Below, in pieces: positions 1 through 11,023 of a stretch of DNA of 64,000 bases (the stretch's first letter is position 1; every line of letters begins with the position of its first letter). Origin of the DNA: Dechloromonas sp. (lineage in GTDB: Bacteria > Pseudomonadota > Gammaproteobacteria > Burkholderiales > Rhodocyclaceae); NCBI GenBank assembly GCA_028687035.1, contig JAQUAX010000002.1, positions 1 through 64,000 of the forward strand, in the 5' to 3' direction. The translations under genes were made by a program, and so were the position numbers. A model generated the notes under the pieces. That model had not been told where the DNA came from. It saw only the letters and a list, made by a program, of their open reading frames with translations, and searched no databases.

Positions 1-1
1 C

Positions 2-115
2 CTGGAAGGCGTCAATAACCGCATCAAGGTCATCAAGCGCATGGCCTACGGATTTCGCGACTCAGCCTACTTCTTCCTGAAAATCAAGGCCGCATTCCCC
101 GGTAAAGCGCGATGA
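2..115 (+). CDS. ISL3-family transposase, C-terminal fragment (cut by window edge)
   Basis: The last 37 codons of a protein whose end (VNNRIKVIKRMAYGFRD followed by an aromatic FFLKI stretch) is the typical tail of ISL3-family DDE transposases. The stop codon is at 113-115. Only this tail lies in the window, so whether the element is complete cannot be judged. No terminal inverted repeat was recognised in the 25 bases before the next gene. Family assignment is by recall of the conserved C-terminal motif. Confidence 0.75.
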   Translation: MEGVNNRIKVIKRMAYGFRDSAYFFLKIKAAFPGKAR

Positions 116-139
116 ACCTTTTTTTTGCTAGGCTGGGGC

Positions 140-910
140 ATGCGCATCGTCCAGCTGTCCGATCTCCACCTGCGTCCGGCGCCGCTCTGCAGCGGCGTCG
201 ACCCGTGGCTTGCGTGGCAGGCGGCGCTCGCTCGCGTCGCCGGCCTGGATCCGGCGCCCGACCTGCTGCTGCTTTCCGGCGACCTGGCCGACGACGGCGC
301 GGCGCCGACCTATGCCCGGCTGGCCGGGTCGCTGGCCGCCGCCGGCTGGCCGCATGCGCTGCTGCCCGGCAACCACGACGCGCGCGCCGCGCTCTGCGCC
401 GCCTTTCCGGGCCAGGGCTGGACCGACGAAAACCGGCTGTGCCGGCGCGTCGACCGCGGCGAACTGACGCTACTGCTGCTCGACACGCTGGTTCCGGGGG
501 AGGAGTGGGGCGAGTTCGGCGACGCGCACCGGGCCTGGCTGGACGCCCATTGTCCGGACGGGCGGCGGGTGGTCGTCGCGATGCATCATCCGCCGTGCGC
601 GCTCGGCATCGCCGGCATGGACCGCATCGCCTGCCGCGGCGGCGAACTGCTGGCCGGCTGGCTGGCCGGGAAGCCGCAGGTCGAGGCGGTGTGGTGCGGC
701 CACGTGCATCGGCCGGTGGCGACCGTATTTGCCGGGAAAATGCTGTTGACCGCGCCGGCCACCGTGCACCAGATCGCGCTGCAGGACGGCCCGCTGGCCT
801 GGACCGCCGAGCCGCCCGGGCTGCTGGTCCATGACCTGGCGCCCGGCTTCCCGCTGCGTTCGCACTACCTGCCGGTCGCCGCGGCGCCGGTCGCTCCCTA
901 CGCGGACTGA
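140..910 (+). CDS. Metallophosphoesterase, cyclic-nucleotide phosphodiesterase (CpdA-like)
   Basis: A 256-residue calcineurin-like phosphoesterase. The five metal-binding blocks are visible in order: SDLHL near the N-terminus, GDLADDG, GNHD, HHPP and GHVHRP. They ligate a two-metal centre that hydrolyses phosphodiesters. Length and block spacing fit the class III cyclic AMP phosphodiesterase (CpdA/Icc) group, so cAMP turnover is the likely role, but substrate cannot be read from sequence. ATG at 140 is preferred because the protein then starts MRIVQLSDLHL; a TTG at 125 would add five residues. It is not in an operon with its convergent neighbour, whose stop lies 5 bases away. Confidence 0.85.
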   Translation: MRIVQLSDLHLRPAPLCSGVDPWLAWQAALARVAGLDPAPDLLLLSGDLADDGAAPTYARLAGSLAAAGWPHALLPGNHDARAALCAAFPGQGWTDENRLCRRVDRGELTLLLLDTLVPGEEWGEFGDAHRAWLDAHCPDGRRVVVAMHHPPCALGIAGMDRIACRGGELLAGWLAGKPQVEAVWCGHVHRPVATVFAGKMLLTAPATVHQIALQDGPLAWTAEPPGLLVHDLAPGFPLRSHYLPVAAAPVAPYAD

Positions 911-914
911 AGGA

Positions 915-1460
915 CTACTTGATCAGCGGCAGCAGTGCGCGGAATTCGTCGGTGGCGGCGCGGTGCAGCCACTCGAACAGCACCATCTCGGTGGTCGCGA
1001 TGCCGATGCCGGCGGCGCGCAGGCGCTCGATCGCGGCGGTACGGTTTTCGGGCGTGCGCGACGACGCGGCGTCGGCAACCAGGAAGACGTCGAAGCCGGC
1101 TTCCTGCAGCCCGAAGGCCGTCTGCAGCACGCAGACGTGGGTCTCGGTGCCGGTCAGCACGACCTGCTTGCGGCCCGTCGAGCGCAGCAGGTCGACGACG
1201 CCCGGCTCGGCGGCGCAGGAAAAATGCATTTTCTCGAAGAAACGGGCGTCGACCGCGGCGTCGCGGATCGCCTCGACGCTCGGGCCGAGGCCGCGCACGT
1301 ACTGTTCCGACACGAAGGCCGGCACGCCGAGCAAGCGCGCGCCCTCGAGCAGGCGGACGGAGTTGCGGGTCACCGTCTCGCTGTCGTGGATTGCCGGCGC
1401 CAGCTTCTGCTGGATGTCGACGACCAGCAGCAGCGCATCGTCGCGGCGGATCAGGCTCAC
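915..1460 (-). CDS. Isochorismatase-family cysteine hydrolase
   Basis: A 181-residue cysteine hydrolase of the isochorismatase/nicotinamidase superfamily. The N-terminal Asp (LLLVVDIQQKL), a Lys in the FFEKMHFSC block and the nucleophilic Cys in TGTETHVCVLQTA are all present, giving the Asp-Lys-Cys triad. The short form with TETHVCVLQTA resembles YcaC/isochorismatase-like hydrolases of unknown substrate rather than true isochorismatase. The GTG start at 1460 overlaps the purU stop by four bases, so translation is probably coupled to purU. Physiological substrate unknown. Confidence 0.85.
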   Translation of the reverse strand: MSLIRRDDALLLVVDIQQKLAPAIHDSETVTRNSVRLLEGARLLGVPAFVSEQYVRGLGPSVEAIRDAAVDARFFEKMHFSCAAEPGVVDLLRSTGRKQVVLTGTETHVCVLQTAFGLQEAGFDVFLVADAASSRTPENRTAAIERLRAAGIGIATTEMVLFEWLHRAATDEFRALLPLIK

Positions 1461-2320
1461 CGGAAGACCACCGTCTTGTTGCCATGCACCAGCACCCGGT
1501 CTTCCAGGTGGTAGCGCAGGCCGCGCGCCAGCACGGTCTTCTCGATGTCCTTGCCGTAGCGGACCATGTCCTCCGGCGAATCGGAGTGGTCGATGCGGAT
1601 GACGTCCTGCTCGATGATCGGGCCGGCGTCGAGTTCGCTGGTCACGTAATGGCAGGTCGCGCCGATCAGCTTGACGCCGCGTTCGTAGGCCTGGTGGTAG
1701 GGCTTGGCGCCGGCGAAGCTGGGCAGGAAGCTGTGGTGGATGTTGATGATCCGGCCGGACAGCGCGTCGCACAGCTCGGGCGACAGGATCTGCATGTAGC
1801 GCGCCAGCACCATCGTGTCGCCGCGCACGTCGTCGAAGATGCGGGCAATCTCGGCGTAGGCCGCCTGCTTGTTGTCGCCGGTGACCGGCACGTGGTGGAA
1901 GGGGATGCCGTGCCACTCGACGAAACCCTTGAAGGTGTCGTGGTTGGAGATCACGCAGGGAATCTCGATGTCGAGTTCGCGGGCCTGCCAGCGGGCGAGC
2001 AGGTCGTAAAGGCAGTGTTCCTGCTTGGAAACCAGCACGACGACGCGCTTCTTGACCGCGCTGTCGGCAATCCGCCAGGTCATCGACAGCGGCTCGGCGA
2101 CCTCGGTCCGGAAGCGTTCGCGGAATTCGGCGAGCAGGAAGGGCAGCGAATCGGCCTTGATTTCCAGCCGCATGAAATAGCGGCCGGTCAGCGCGTCGGC
2201 GTGGAAGCTCGACTCGAGGATCCAGCCGCCGTTCTGCGCAATGAAGCCGGAAACGCGGGCGATGATGCCGACCTGGTCGGGGCAGGAAGCGGATAGGGTA
2301 TAGAACCGGTCGCGGTGCAT
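1457..2320 (-). CDS. purU: Formyltetrahydrofolate deformylase
   Basis: 287 residues with an N-terminal ACT domain (SCPDQVGIIARVSGFIAQ, about residues 8-85) and a C-terminal formyltransferase-fold catalytic domain. The latter contains NIHHSFLPSFAGAKPYHQA and ETHY-like TCHYVTSELDAGPII, where Asn, His and Asp form the catalytic triad. PurU hydrolyses 10-formyl-THF to formate and THF, balancing one-carbon pools and supplying formate to PurT. Length matches the family. It lies about 100 bases downstream of thrH on the same strand and overlaps the isochorismatase-like gene. Confidence 0.95.
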   Translation of the reverse strand: MHRDRFYTLSASCPDQVGIIARVSGFIAQNGGWILESSFHADALTGRYFMRLEIKADSLPFLLAEFRERFRTEVAEPLSMTWRIADSAVKKRVVVLVSKQEHCLYDLLARWQARELDIEIPCVISNHDTFKGFVEWHGIPFHHVPVTGDNKQAAYAEIARIFDDVRGDTMVLARYMQILSPELCDALSGRIINIHHSFLPSFAGAKPYHQAYERGVKLIGATCHYVTSELDAGPIIEQDVIRIDHSDSPEDMVRYGKDIEKTVLARGLRYHLEDRVLVHGNKTVVFR

Positions 2321-2422
2321 GGCGGTAGGTGGCCGTCAAAAGGAAAGGCGGAGCCCCCTTGGGGGGCGGGGAGCGCAGCGGGCCGGGGCGGTACGCTGCG
2401 CCGAAGGCTTGCGCCCGGGCCG

Positions 2423-3031
2423 TCAGGCGCGGGCGAAAGCCTTGTCGATCTCGGCGCGCAGCTGGTCGTAGTTCAGCGTGACCGGGAATTGCGGGAATTC
2501 GCGGATGACGTTTTCCGGCGGGTGGAACAGGATGCCGCCGTGGGCTTCGCCGAGCATCGCGGTGTCGTTGTACGAATCGCCGGCGGCGACGACCTTGAAG
2601 TTCAGTTCCTTGAAGCGCTTGACCGCTTCGCGCTTCTGGTCCGGCATGCGCAGGTGGTAATTGACCAGCATGCCGTCGGCGTCGTCTTCCAGCGAGTGGC
2701 AGAACAGCGTCGGCCAGCCGAGCTGGCGCATCAGCGGGTGGGCGAACTCGTAGAAGGTGTCGGACAGGATGACGACCTGGTAATCCTCGCGCAGCTTGTC
2801 GAGGAAGGCCTTGGCGCCTTCCATCGGGCCCATTTCGCCGATCACCTTCTGGATGTCCGGCAGGCCGAGCTTGTGCTCGCGCAGGATGTTCAGCCGGTAG
2901 GTCATCAGCTTGTCGTAGTCCGGCTCGTCGCGCGTCGTGCGCATCAGCTCGGGAATGCCCGTGCGCTTGGAGAATTCGATCCAGATTTCGGGGACGAGGA
3001 CCCCTTCGAGGTCGAGGCAGACGATTTGCAC
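2423..3031 (-). CDS. thrH: ThrH: phosphoserine phosphatase / homoserine phosphotransferase
   Basis: 202 residues of the HAD superfamily. The nucleophile motif is CLDLEGVLVPE, motif II is ILSDTFYEF, and the C-terminal acidic motif is AAGDSYNDTAMLG. The DLEGVLVPE variant is characteristic of ThrH, which dephosphorylates phosphoserine and can move the phosphate to homoserine. The GTG at 3031 is chosen because it is preceded by GGGAG at 8-12 bases and gives the family N-terminus VQIVCLDLEG; the TTG six codons upstream would lie inside that ribosome-binding site. It is followed by purU on the same strand. Confidence 0.9.
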   Translation of the reverse strand: MQIVCLDLEGVLVPEIWIEFSKRTGIPELMRTTRDEPDYDKLMTYRLNILREHKLGLPDIQKVIGEMGPMEGAKAFLDKLREDYQVVILSDTFYEFAHPLMRQLGWPTLFCHSLEDDADGMLVNYHLRMPDQKREAVKRFKELNFKVVAAGDSYNDTAMLGEAHGGILFHPPENVIREFPQFPVTLNYDQLRAEIDKAFARA

Positions 3032-3208
3032 GGTATGGACTCCCAGCAAGGTGCGGAAAAAAGGGCGATTTTACCTGATGCGCAACGCTTTTCCTGCGCC
3101 CGGCACAGGGCTTCGCGCCTCGTGACCGTGTAGACGCCAATGACAGCATGTTGTTAAATGTGCAATATATGCGGTTAGTTATATAAATCCATTCTCATTA
3201 CCAATTCT

Positions 3209-5293
3209 GTGAAAAATAACCAGCCTGTCACTCGAAATGAAGTTGCCTTTCCGCCCAACACCTACCTGGTTTCGCGCACCGACCTGAAAGGCACGATCAC
3301 CTACGCCAACGACGCCTTCGTCCGGATCAGCGGCTTCAGCCGCGACGAACTGGTCGGCCAGAATCACAATGTGGTGCGTCATCCGGACATGCCGGAAGCC
3401 GCTTTCCGCGATCTGTGGGATACCGTCAAATCGGGCCTGCCGTGGCGCGGCGTGGTCAAGAACCGCTGCAGGAACGGCGACTTCTACTGGGTCGAGGCGC
3501 TGGTGCTGCCGCAGAAGAAGGACGGCCGGATCACCGGCTACGTGTCGGTGCGTACGCCGCCCGACCCGGCCCGCCGGGCGGCGGCCGAGGCGGCCTATGC
3601 CGCGGCCGGACAGCGCGGCAGCCTGGCGGCCAGCGGCCGGCGGGCGATTTCGCTGCGTACCCGGCTGTGGACCGCGATGGGCGCGACCGTGGTGCTGATG
3701 GCCATCGTCGGCGCCGTCGGCCTGAACGGGCTGAAGAGCACCGACGAGGAGTTGCAGGCCATGTACCGCAACGAATTGCAGCCCTCGAACCTGGTCAACC
3801 GCATGATGTTCCTGCTCTCCGACAACCGTTCGCAGATCATGCTCGGCCTGCAGCACGATCCCTCGAACCCGAGCGCGAAACTGCACGACCATGCGACCGA
3901 GATGCACATTGAGGCGACGCTGAAGAACCGTGCCGAAATCAACCAGCTGCTCGACCAGTTGAAGGCCGTCCCGCTCGGCGAGCAGCAGCAGGCGCTTCTG
4001 GCACGTTTCGGCGAGACGCGCGAGCGTTTCTCCCGCGAAGGGGTCAATGTCGCCCGCGAACTGCTGAAGGAGGGCAAGTTCTCCGAGGCCAACGTCACGC
4101 TGCTGCGCAACATCAACCCGCTGTACGCCGCCATGCAGCGCGAAGGTCAGGCGCTGATCAAGGACCTGGCCGACAGCGCCAACACCCGCTACGAGGCAGC
4201 GGAAGCCCATTACGTGCAGATCCGCAACCTCAGCCTCGGCCTGCTGGCGCTGGCCGTGCTGCTGGCGATCGCCGGCGGCGCGCTGCTGGTCTCGGCGATC
4301 GTCGGGCCGATCCGCAAGGCGATCGACTGCTTCGAGCACATCGCCGAAGGCCGGCTGACCGACGAGATCGATGTCGGCGGCCGTGACGAGACCGGCGTGC
4401 TGCTGTGCACGCTGGCGACCATGCAGGGTTCGCTGAAGGCGATGCTCGACGAGATTTCGACCGCGTCGCAGGCGATCGATTCGCGCAGCAAGCTGCTCGA
4501 ATCGCAGATGACGCTGGTCGCCACCCAGTCCGAACAGCAGCAGGCCAGCGTCGAGGGCGTCGCCGCGGCGACCGAGGAATTCAGTCAGTCGGTCCAGGAA
4601 GTCGCCGCCAATGCCGAGAGCACCGCGGCGGCGGCGCGCGATTCGCGGGAACAGGTCAGCCGCAGCAACGACAACATCAGCGAGAGCATGGCGGCGACGA
4701 CCCGTGTCGTCGAGGCGGTCAATTCGTCGAACGCGACCATCGACCAGCTGAACCAGTCGATCGCCAAGATCGGCGACATCACCCGGGTGATCGCCGACAT
4801 CGCCAGCCAGACCAACCTGCTGGCGCTGAACGCGGCGATCGAGGCGGCGCGCGCCGGCGAACAGGGCCGCGGCTTCGCGGTGGTCGCCGACGAGGTCCGG
4901 AAGCTCGCCGAGCGGACGACGACCTCGACCGCGGACATCAACCAGACGGTCAGCGAAATCCAGTCGGTGACCGCGAAGGCGGTGACCAGCATGGATCAGG
5001 CGGCGAACGAGGTCGAAACCGGCATCGCCAAGCTGCGCGACAGCGTGTCGGGGCTGGCCGGGATCACCGACTCGTCGAGCCAGGTGTCGCAGATGGCTGC
5101 GCAGATTTCCGACGCGGCCCGCCAGCAGGGCGTGGCCAGCGAGGAGGTCGCGATCAGCATGCAGCAGATCACCGACCTGATCGAGCAGAACACGCATTCG
5201 GCCCGCCAGGCCCGGCAGGCTGCCGACGACCTGCTGCAGACTTCGCGCCAGCTCGACACGCTGCTCTCCGGCTTCGTGCTGCACAAGCGCTGA
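3209..5293 (+). CDS. PAS-domain methyl-accepting chemotaxis protein (Aer-like)
   Basis: 694 residues. An N-terminal PAS domain (about 15-115; [23 protein letters not shown], then NVVRHPDMP) resembles the FAD-binding PAS of aerotaxis receptors. A membrane segment near 152-172, a four-helix sensor segment, a second membrane segment near 340-360, a HAMP region and a long MA signalling domain follow. The hairpin tip reads [20 protein letters not shown], the CheA/CheW-contact consensus. The likely role is energy or redox taxis. Translation begins at GTG 3209 in a low-GC leader with no clear Shine-Dalgarno sequence. Confidence 0.9.
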   Translation: MKNNQPVTRNEVAFPPNTYLVSRTDLKGTITYANDAFVRISGFSRDELVGQNHNVVRHPDMPEAAFRDLWDTVKSGLPWRGVVKNRCRNGDFYWVEALVLPQKKDGRITGYVSVRTPPDPARRAAAEAAYAAAGQRGSLAASGRRAISLRTRLWTAMGATVVLMAIVGAVGLNGLKSTDEELQAMYRNELQPSNLVNRMMFLLSDNRSQIMLGLQHDPSNPSAKLHDHATEMHIEATLKNRAEINQLLDQLKAVPLGEQQQALLARFGETRERFSREGVNVARELLKEGKFSEANVTLLRNINPLYAAMQREGQALIKDLADSANTRYEAAEAHYVQIRNLSLGLLALAVLLAIAGGALLVSAIVGPIRKAIDCFEHIAEGRLTDEIDVGGRDETGVLLCTLATMQGSLKAMLDEISTASQAIDSRSKLLESQMTLVATQSEQQQASVEGVAAATEEFSQSVQEVAANAESTAAAARDSREQVSRSNDNISESMAATTRVVEAVNSSNATIDQLNQSIAKIGDITRVIADIASQTNLLALNAAIEAARAGEQGRGFAVVADEVRKLAERTTTSTADINQTVSEIQSVTAKAVTSMDQAANEVETGIAKLRDSVSGLAGITDSSSQVSQMAAQISDAARQQGVASEEVAISMQQITDLIEQNTHSARQARQAADDLLQTSRQLDTLLSGFVLHKR

Positions 5294-5314
5294 GCGCCGC
5301 ACCGGCGCCGGCGC

Positions 5315-7222
<1,908 letters not shown>

Positions 7223-7247
7223 CAGGGCCGCGATTATAGCGGCGGGC

Positions 7248-7256
7248 TGCTAGAAT
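7248..7256 (+). promoter_or_regulatory. Putative extended -10 promoter element
   Basis: TGCTAGAAT at 7248-7256, ten bases before the start of the next gene, matches an extended sigma-70 -10 element. No convincing -35 is visible. The same TGCTAGAATcCCCGC context recurs at 11512 in front of a tRNA. Confidence 0.45.
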
Positions 7257-7266
7257 TCCCCGCATC

Positions 7267-7845
7267 ATGCCCTCGCGTTACTCAACGACCCCGCGCCGGA
7301 TCCGGCAATTTGCCCTGTGCGCCTTGCTGGCGCTGCCTTTTGTTTCGTCCGCCGACGAGGGGCGTCAGGCCGACTGGCGGGAGCGCCAGCAGCGGGCCGA
7401 GGCGATGCGCAGCGAGGCCCGGGCGCGTCAGGAGGCCGCGGCCCGCCGCCTGGACGAGGCCAATGCCGCGTGCGCTGACCAGTTCCTGGTCAATGCCTGC
7501 CGCAATGCCGCCCGCGACGAATACCTCGGCGAACTGCGCGAGGCGCGGCGGATCGATGCTGAAGGCCGCGCGATGCAGCGCGCCGTCGTTTCCGAACGAC
7601 TGGCCGAGCGCGACCGAGAAATCGCCGCGCGGCCGGCGCCGGACGATGCCGAACTGGCGTCGCGCGCCGCGGCGAACAGCGCACGGCGCGACGCGGACGA
7701 GGAGCGGATCGCCGCCGCGAAGGCGCGCAAGGAGCGCCAGGCCGAGGCCGGTGCCCGGCGCAAGGCGGCCGAAGCCGAGAAGCTGCGTCGCAAGCAGGCC
7801 GAGGACGCCGCCCGCCGCTCCCGCCGGCAGCTCGTCCAGCCCTGA
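7267..7845 (+). CDS. Hypothetical exported coiled-coil protein
   Basis: 192 residues. An N-terminal signal-like segment (basic start, then FALCALLALPFVSSA) is followed by a highly charged Ala/Arg/Glu-rich helical region. A pair of cysteines (AACADQFLVNACRNAARDEY, about 69-83) could form a disulfide. This layout recurs in small betaproteobacterial envelope proteins of unknown role; no enzyme motif is seen. The following HD-GYP gene starts 12 bases after its stop, so the two are probably co-transcribed from the -10-like element at 7248. Function unknown. Confidence 0.75.
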   Translation: MPSRYSTTPRRIRQFALCALLALPFVSSADEGRQADWRERQQRAEAMRSEARARQEAAARRLDEANAACADQFLVNACRNAARDEYLGELREARRIDAEGRAMQRAVVSERLAERDREIAARPAPDDAELASRAAANSARRDADEERIAAAKARKERQAEAGARRKAAEAEKLRRKQAEDAARRSRRQLVQP

Positions 7846-7857
7846 CGCGGAACGTCG

Positions 7858-9069
7858 ATGATCCGCAAGATTCCGGTTCGCGACCTGCTGCCCGGCATGT
7901 ATGTCGTCGATCTGCACAAGCGCTGGCTGGAGCACAACATCTGGCGGCAGCACTTCCGGGTTCGGGATGACGGCCAGATCGCCCGGCTGGTCGAGGAGGG
8001 AATCGTCGAAGTCAGCATCGACACCGCGCGGGGCCTCGACGTCGCACAGCCCGAGCGGCCGAAGTCGCCGCCGCCCGGATCGCAGTACCGTTCGCTGGCC
8101 GACCTCAAGGCCAGCCGGCCGCGCCAGGTCTCGCTGGCCGAGGAGCGCCGGCGCGCCGTCCTGCTGCTGCGGGAGGCGAACGACCATGTCGTCGATCTGA
8201 TGCAGGCCGCCCGTGGCGGCCGCCATGTCGATGCCGCCCGGCTCGAGCCGCTGATCGGGCGGATGCTCGAATCGGTGCAGCGCAATCCGGATGCGCTGGC
8301 GCCGCTGGCCCGGCTGAAGCAGAGCCAGCACTACGATACCGAGCACGCCGTCGCCACCGCGGCGCTGATCATCGCCTTCGGCCGGCAGCAGGGCCTGCCG
8401 GCGCCAGAAATCGAGAAGCTGGCGCTCGGCACCCTGCTCAAGGACATCGGCCAGGCGGCGATCGACGCCCGGTTGATCGGCAAGCCGGGGATGCTGTCGC
8501 AGGCCGAGTATTCGGTGGTCCAGAGCCACGTCGAGGAAGGGCTGGCCGTGCTCGAAGCGACGGTACGCCTGCCGGAGACTGCGGTCGCCGTCGTTCTCGA
8601 GCATCACGAGCGCTACAACGGCTGCGGTTACCCGTACCGGATGGCCGGCGACGAGATTTCGCTGGCCGGGCGGATGGCGGCCATCGTCGATACCTACGAC
8701 GCGATGACCTCGGAACGCCCCTACCGAGCGGCGCTGTCGCCGTCCGATGCGCTGCGCCAGCTGTTCGACCAGAGCGGCAGCCAGTTCGATCCGGCGCTGG
8801 TCGCCGCTTTCGTGCATACGGTCGGCGTCTACCCGGTCGGCACGCTGGTCATGCTGGAAAGCCGCCATCTCGCCGTCGTCGAGCAGCAGCACGCCGACAA
8901 CCTGCTCTGCCCGATCGTCCGCGTGATCTTCCACGCCGGCCGCCGGCAGTACGTCGAGCCGGTCGAGGTCGACCTGGCCCGCAAGGTCGGCAACCACTAC
9001 GGCCAGATCGTCGGCGCCGAAAGCTACGAGCGCTGGGGGCTCAGCCCGCTGCGCTGGCAACCCGCCTGA
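7858..9069 (+). CDS. HD-GYP domain protein with DUF3391 N-terminus, HD motif altered
   Basis: 403 residues. An N-terminal DUF3391-like region (MIRKIPVRDLLPGMYVVDL, about 1-110) precedes an HD-GYP domain (about 155-345). HD-GYP proteins normally hydrolyse cyclic di-GMP through a metal centre. The GYP block (HHERYNGCGYP, 249-259) and VDTYDAMTSERPY are present. However, the usual LLHDIGK is LLKDIGQ (193-199): the His of the HD pair is Lys and the terminal Lys is Gln. Loss of a metal ligand suggests reduced or absent phosphodiesterase activity, perhaps a c-di-GMP-binding or protein-interaction role. Its 3' end overlaps mutY on the other strand. Confidence 0.88.
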   Translation: MIRKIPVRDLLPGMYVVDLHKRWLEHNIWRQHFRVRDDGQIARLVEEGIVEVSIDTARGLDVAQPERPKSPPPGSQYRSLADLKASRPRQVSLAEERRRAVLLLREANDHVVDLMQAARGGRHVDAARLEPLIGRMLESVQRNPDALAPLARLKQSQHYDTEHAVATAALIIAFGRQQGLPAPEIEKLALGTLLKDIGQAAIDARLIGKPGMLSQAEYSVVQSHVEEGLAVLEATVRLPETAVAVVLEHHERYNGCGYPYRMAGDEISLAGRMAAIVDTYDAMTSERPYRAALSPSDALRQLFDQSGSQFDPALVAAFVHTVGVYPVGTLVMLESRHLAVVEQQHADNLLCPIVRVIFHAGRRQYVEPVEVDLARKVGNHYGQIVGAESYERWGLSPLRWQPA

Positions 9070-10078
9070 TCAGCTTGCGGATCGGCGTCGGCACGCCGGC
9101 TGTCGCGGCGCGCTCCAGCTCGACCCATTCCATTCCCGGTTGGCCGGCCGTCGACGGCGCCGCGACCCGGCTCAGCACCGGCTCGATGTGCAGCCGGAAG
9201 TGCGTGAAGGCGTGCGGCAGCGTCGCCATTCCGGTGCGCTCCAGTTCGGCCAGGCCCAGGCGGGCCAGCACCTCGTCCGGCGGGCCTTCCGGCGGGACCA
9301 GCAGGCCGCCCCAGAGTCCGGCCGGCGGCCGGCGTTCGAGCAGCAGGCGTTGCCCGTCGCTGATCAGCACGAAGGTCGAACGGCGCTCGGGAACGGCCGG
9401 CCGCGGGCGGGCCGCCGGCAATTCGCCCTGCCGGCCGTCGCGGCGGGCGATGCACGCGTCGCCGACCGGGCAGGCGGCGCAGTCCGGTCGGCCGCGGGTG
9501 CAGAGCGTCGCGCCGAGATCCATCAGACCCTGGGTGTAGGCCTCGATGTCGGCCTCCGGCAGCAGTTCTCCGGCCAGCGCCCACAGTTCGCGGTCGACCG
9601 CCGCGGCGCCCGGAAAACCCTCGATCCCGAAGTGCCGGCACAGCACGCGCTTGACGTTGCCGTCGAGAATCGCGGCGCGCCGGCCGAACGCGAAGGCGGC
9701 GATCGCGGCGGCGGTGGACCGGCCGATGCCGGGCAGTTCGGCCAGCGCTTCCGGCGTGTCGGGAAAGTTTCCGCCCAATTCGGCGACGATGTGCCGGGCG
9801 CAGCGGTGCAGGTTGCGCGCCCGGGCGTAGTAGCCGAGGCCGGCCCAGTGCTCGATGACCGCTTCCGGCGTCGCCGCGGCGAGCGCCCTGACGTCCGGAA
9901 AACTGTCCAGGAAACGCTGGTAATAGGGGATCACCGTCGCGACCTGGGTCTGCTGCAGCATGATTTCGGAAAGCCAGATCCGGTAAGGATCGCGGGTGTT
10001 CTGCCAGGGCAGGTCGTGGCGCCCGGCGCGTTTCTGCCAGGCGATCAGGCGTGCGGTAAACGATGTTTCAGGGGCCAA
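9041..10078 (-). CDS. mutY: Adenine DNA glycosylase
   Basis: 345 residues. The base-excision domain carries the catalytic Glu in SEIMLQQTQV, the helix-hairpin-helix LPGIGRSTAAAIAAFAFG, and the catalytic Asp in ILDGNVKRVL. An iron-sulfur cluster loop follows, with Cys spacing C-x6-C-x2-C-x5-C starting at CTRGRPDC. The C-terminal NUDIX-like region senses 8-oxoG. MutY removes adenine mispaired with 8-oxoguanine. TTG at 10078 is preferred because GAGGCGG sits five bases upstream and upstream ATG codons run into the divergent flavin reductase gene. Confidence 0.93.
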   Translation of the reverse strand: MAPETSFTARLIAWQKRAGRHDLPWQNTRDPYRIWLSEIMLQQTQVATVIPYYQRFLDSFPDVRALAAATPEAVIEHWAGLGYYARARNLHRCARHIVAELGGNFPDTPEALAELPGIGRSTAAAIAAFAFGRRAAILDGNVKRVLCRHFGIEGFPGAAAVDRELWALAGELLPEADIEAYTQGLMDLGATLCTRGRPDCAACPVGDACIARRDGRQGELPAARPRPAVPERRSTFVLISDGQRLLLERRPPAGLWGGLLVPPEGPPDEVLARLGLAELERTGMATLPHAFTHFRLHIEPVLSRVAAPSTAGQPGMEWVELERAATAGVPTPIRKLIRRVASAAG

Positions 10079-10150
10079 TTCCGCCTCGACGTGTTCTGCA
10101 AGAGCACGGATAATACGGCCTTTTTTCGCCAGCCACTTTCCGGCCAACGC

Positions 10151-10639
10151 ATGAATCCTGCTCCCACCGATACCCGCGCGCTGCGCAACGCACTCGGCCG
10201 TTTCGCGACCGGCGTCGCCATCGTCACGGCGATCGATCGCGACGGCAATCCGGTCGGGCTGACGGTCAATTCCTTCTCGGCGGTCTCGCTCGAGCCGCCG
10301 CTGGTGCTCTGGTGCCTCGACAACGGTTCGCACAACCTCGAGGCCTTCCGCCACGCCAGCCACCACGCGATCCACATCCTGGCCGCCGACCAGCAGGATC
10401 TCTCCAACCGTTTCGCCACCTGGCCGGCCGACCGTTTCGCCGGCCTGCCGTGGCAGCGCGGGATCGGCGGCGCGCCGCTGCTGCCCGGCTGCTGCGCCAG
10501 CTTCGAAGTCGCCAACGAAACCGCACACCCGGCCGGCGACCATACCGTGTTCATCGGACGCGTCGAGCGCTACACCGACAACGCGCAGCCCGCACCCCTG
10601 TTGTTCCACGCCGGCCGCTACGCCCGACTGGCCGATTGA
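10151..10639 (+). CDS. Flavin reductase-like FMN-binding domain protein
   Basis: 162 residues of the flavin reductase-like split-barrel family. The N-terminus LRNALGRFATGVAIVTA and the segment VGLTVNSFSAVSLEPPLVLWCLD are the family's FMN-binding hallmarks, and GDHTVFIGRVE lies near the end. Such proteins use NAD(P)H to reduce FMN for two-component monooxygenases. No monooxygenase gene is adjacent, so the partner is unknown. It is divergent from mutY, and its TGA stop sits inside the -35 element of the following tRNA promoter. Confidence 0.88.
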   Translation: MNPAPTDTRALRNALGRFATGVAIVTAIDRDGNPVGLTVNSFSAVSLEPPLVLWCLDNGSHNLEAFRHASHHAIHILAADQQDLSNRFATWPADRFAGLPWQRGIGGAPLLPGCCASFEVANETAHPAGDHTVFIGRVERYTDNAQPAPLLFHAGRYARLAD

Positions 10640-10664
10640 ACCCGGCGCGTTCTGCGCTTAGAAT
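10636..10664 (+). promoter_or_regulatory. Sigma-70 promoter for the interrupted tRNA-Gly
   Basis: TTGAAC (10636-10641), a 17-base spacer and TAGAAT (10659-10664), followed 17 bases later by the tRNA 5' end. The match to the sigma-70 consensus is good. It overlaps the flavin reductase stop codon. Confidence 0.7.
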
Positions 10665-10680
10665 GCAGCCTCCTGACCGA

Positions 10681-10720
10681 GCGGGCGTCGTATAACGGCT
10701 ATTACCCTTGCTTCCCAAGC
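10681..10720 (+). tRNA. tRNA-Gly(CCC), 5' exon (interrupted by group II intron)
   Basis: Forty bases from the acceptor strand GCGGGCG through the D-arm and anticodon loop TTCCCAA to the first two bases of the 3' anticodon strand. The anticodon is CCC. The body (TCGTATAACGGCTATTAC) resembles the glyT type. Joined to 13419-13453 it gives a complete 75-base tRNA including CCA, with a perfectly paired anticodon stem (CTTGC with GCAAG) and acceptor stem (GCGGGCG with CGCCCGC). The exact reconstitution of both stems fixes the splice points. Function depends on splicing. Confidence 0.9.
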
Positions 10721-11017
10721 GTGCGGCACGAACCGCAAGGATTACGGGTTACCTAACAGGCGCTTTATCCTGTTGATCAACCTGCCTTCATCCACCCTTG
10801 AGGTGGGTAATACTTTGCGGCGAAGGCCGTACAAGTAATTGTTCTACTAGTTCCGGGCATTCCCGCCAACGTAGTAGGAAACTAGGCAAGAACCGGGGTT
10901 TCAGCACCCCGTAGCCTAGGAGCAGTGCGTCACTGGCAACGGTGAGGTACCGAGCGCTCTGACAATGTAGCCACCTTTAGGGGTACGCCAAGCCCCGCGA
11001 GGGGTCGGCGTGATTTC

Positions 11018-11023
11018 GGAAGT
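11018..11023 (+). other. Candidate EBS2 of the group II intron
   Basis: GGAAGT within domain I. The core GAAG plus a G-U pair can pair with exon bases GCTTC just upstream of IBS1. The match is short and was found by eye, so it is weaker than EBS1. Confidence 0.35.

Noticed and set aside
2341-2372. Hairpin with GCCCCC/GGGGGC between thrH and purU
   Set aside because: Only a weak pyrimidine-rich tail follows; not convincing as a terminator.
3179-5302. A 707-codon minus-strand frame across the chemoreceptor gene
   Set aside because: Antisense shadow of a GC-rich gene; composition is His/Arg/Gln-rich with no domain, while the plus strand has a full chemoreceptor.
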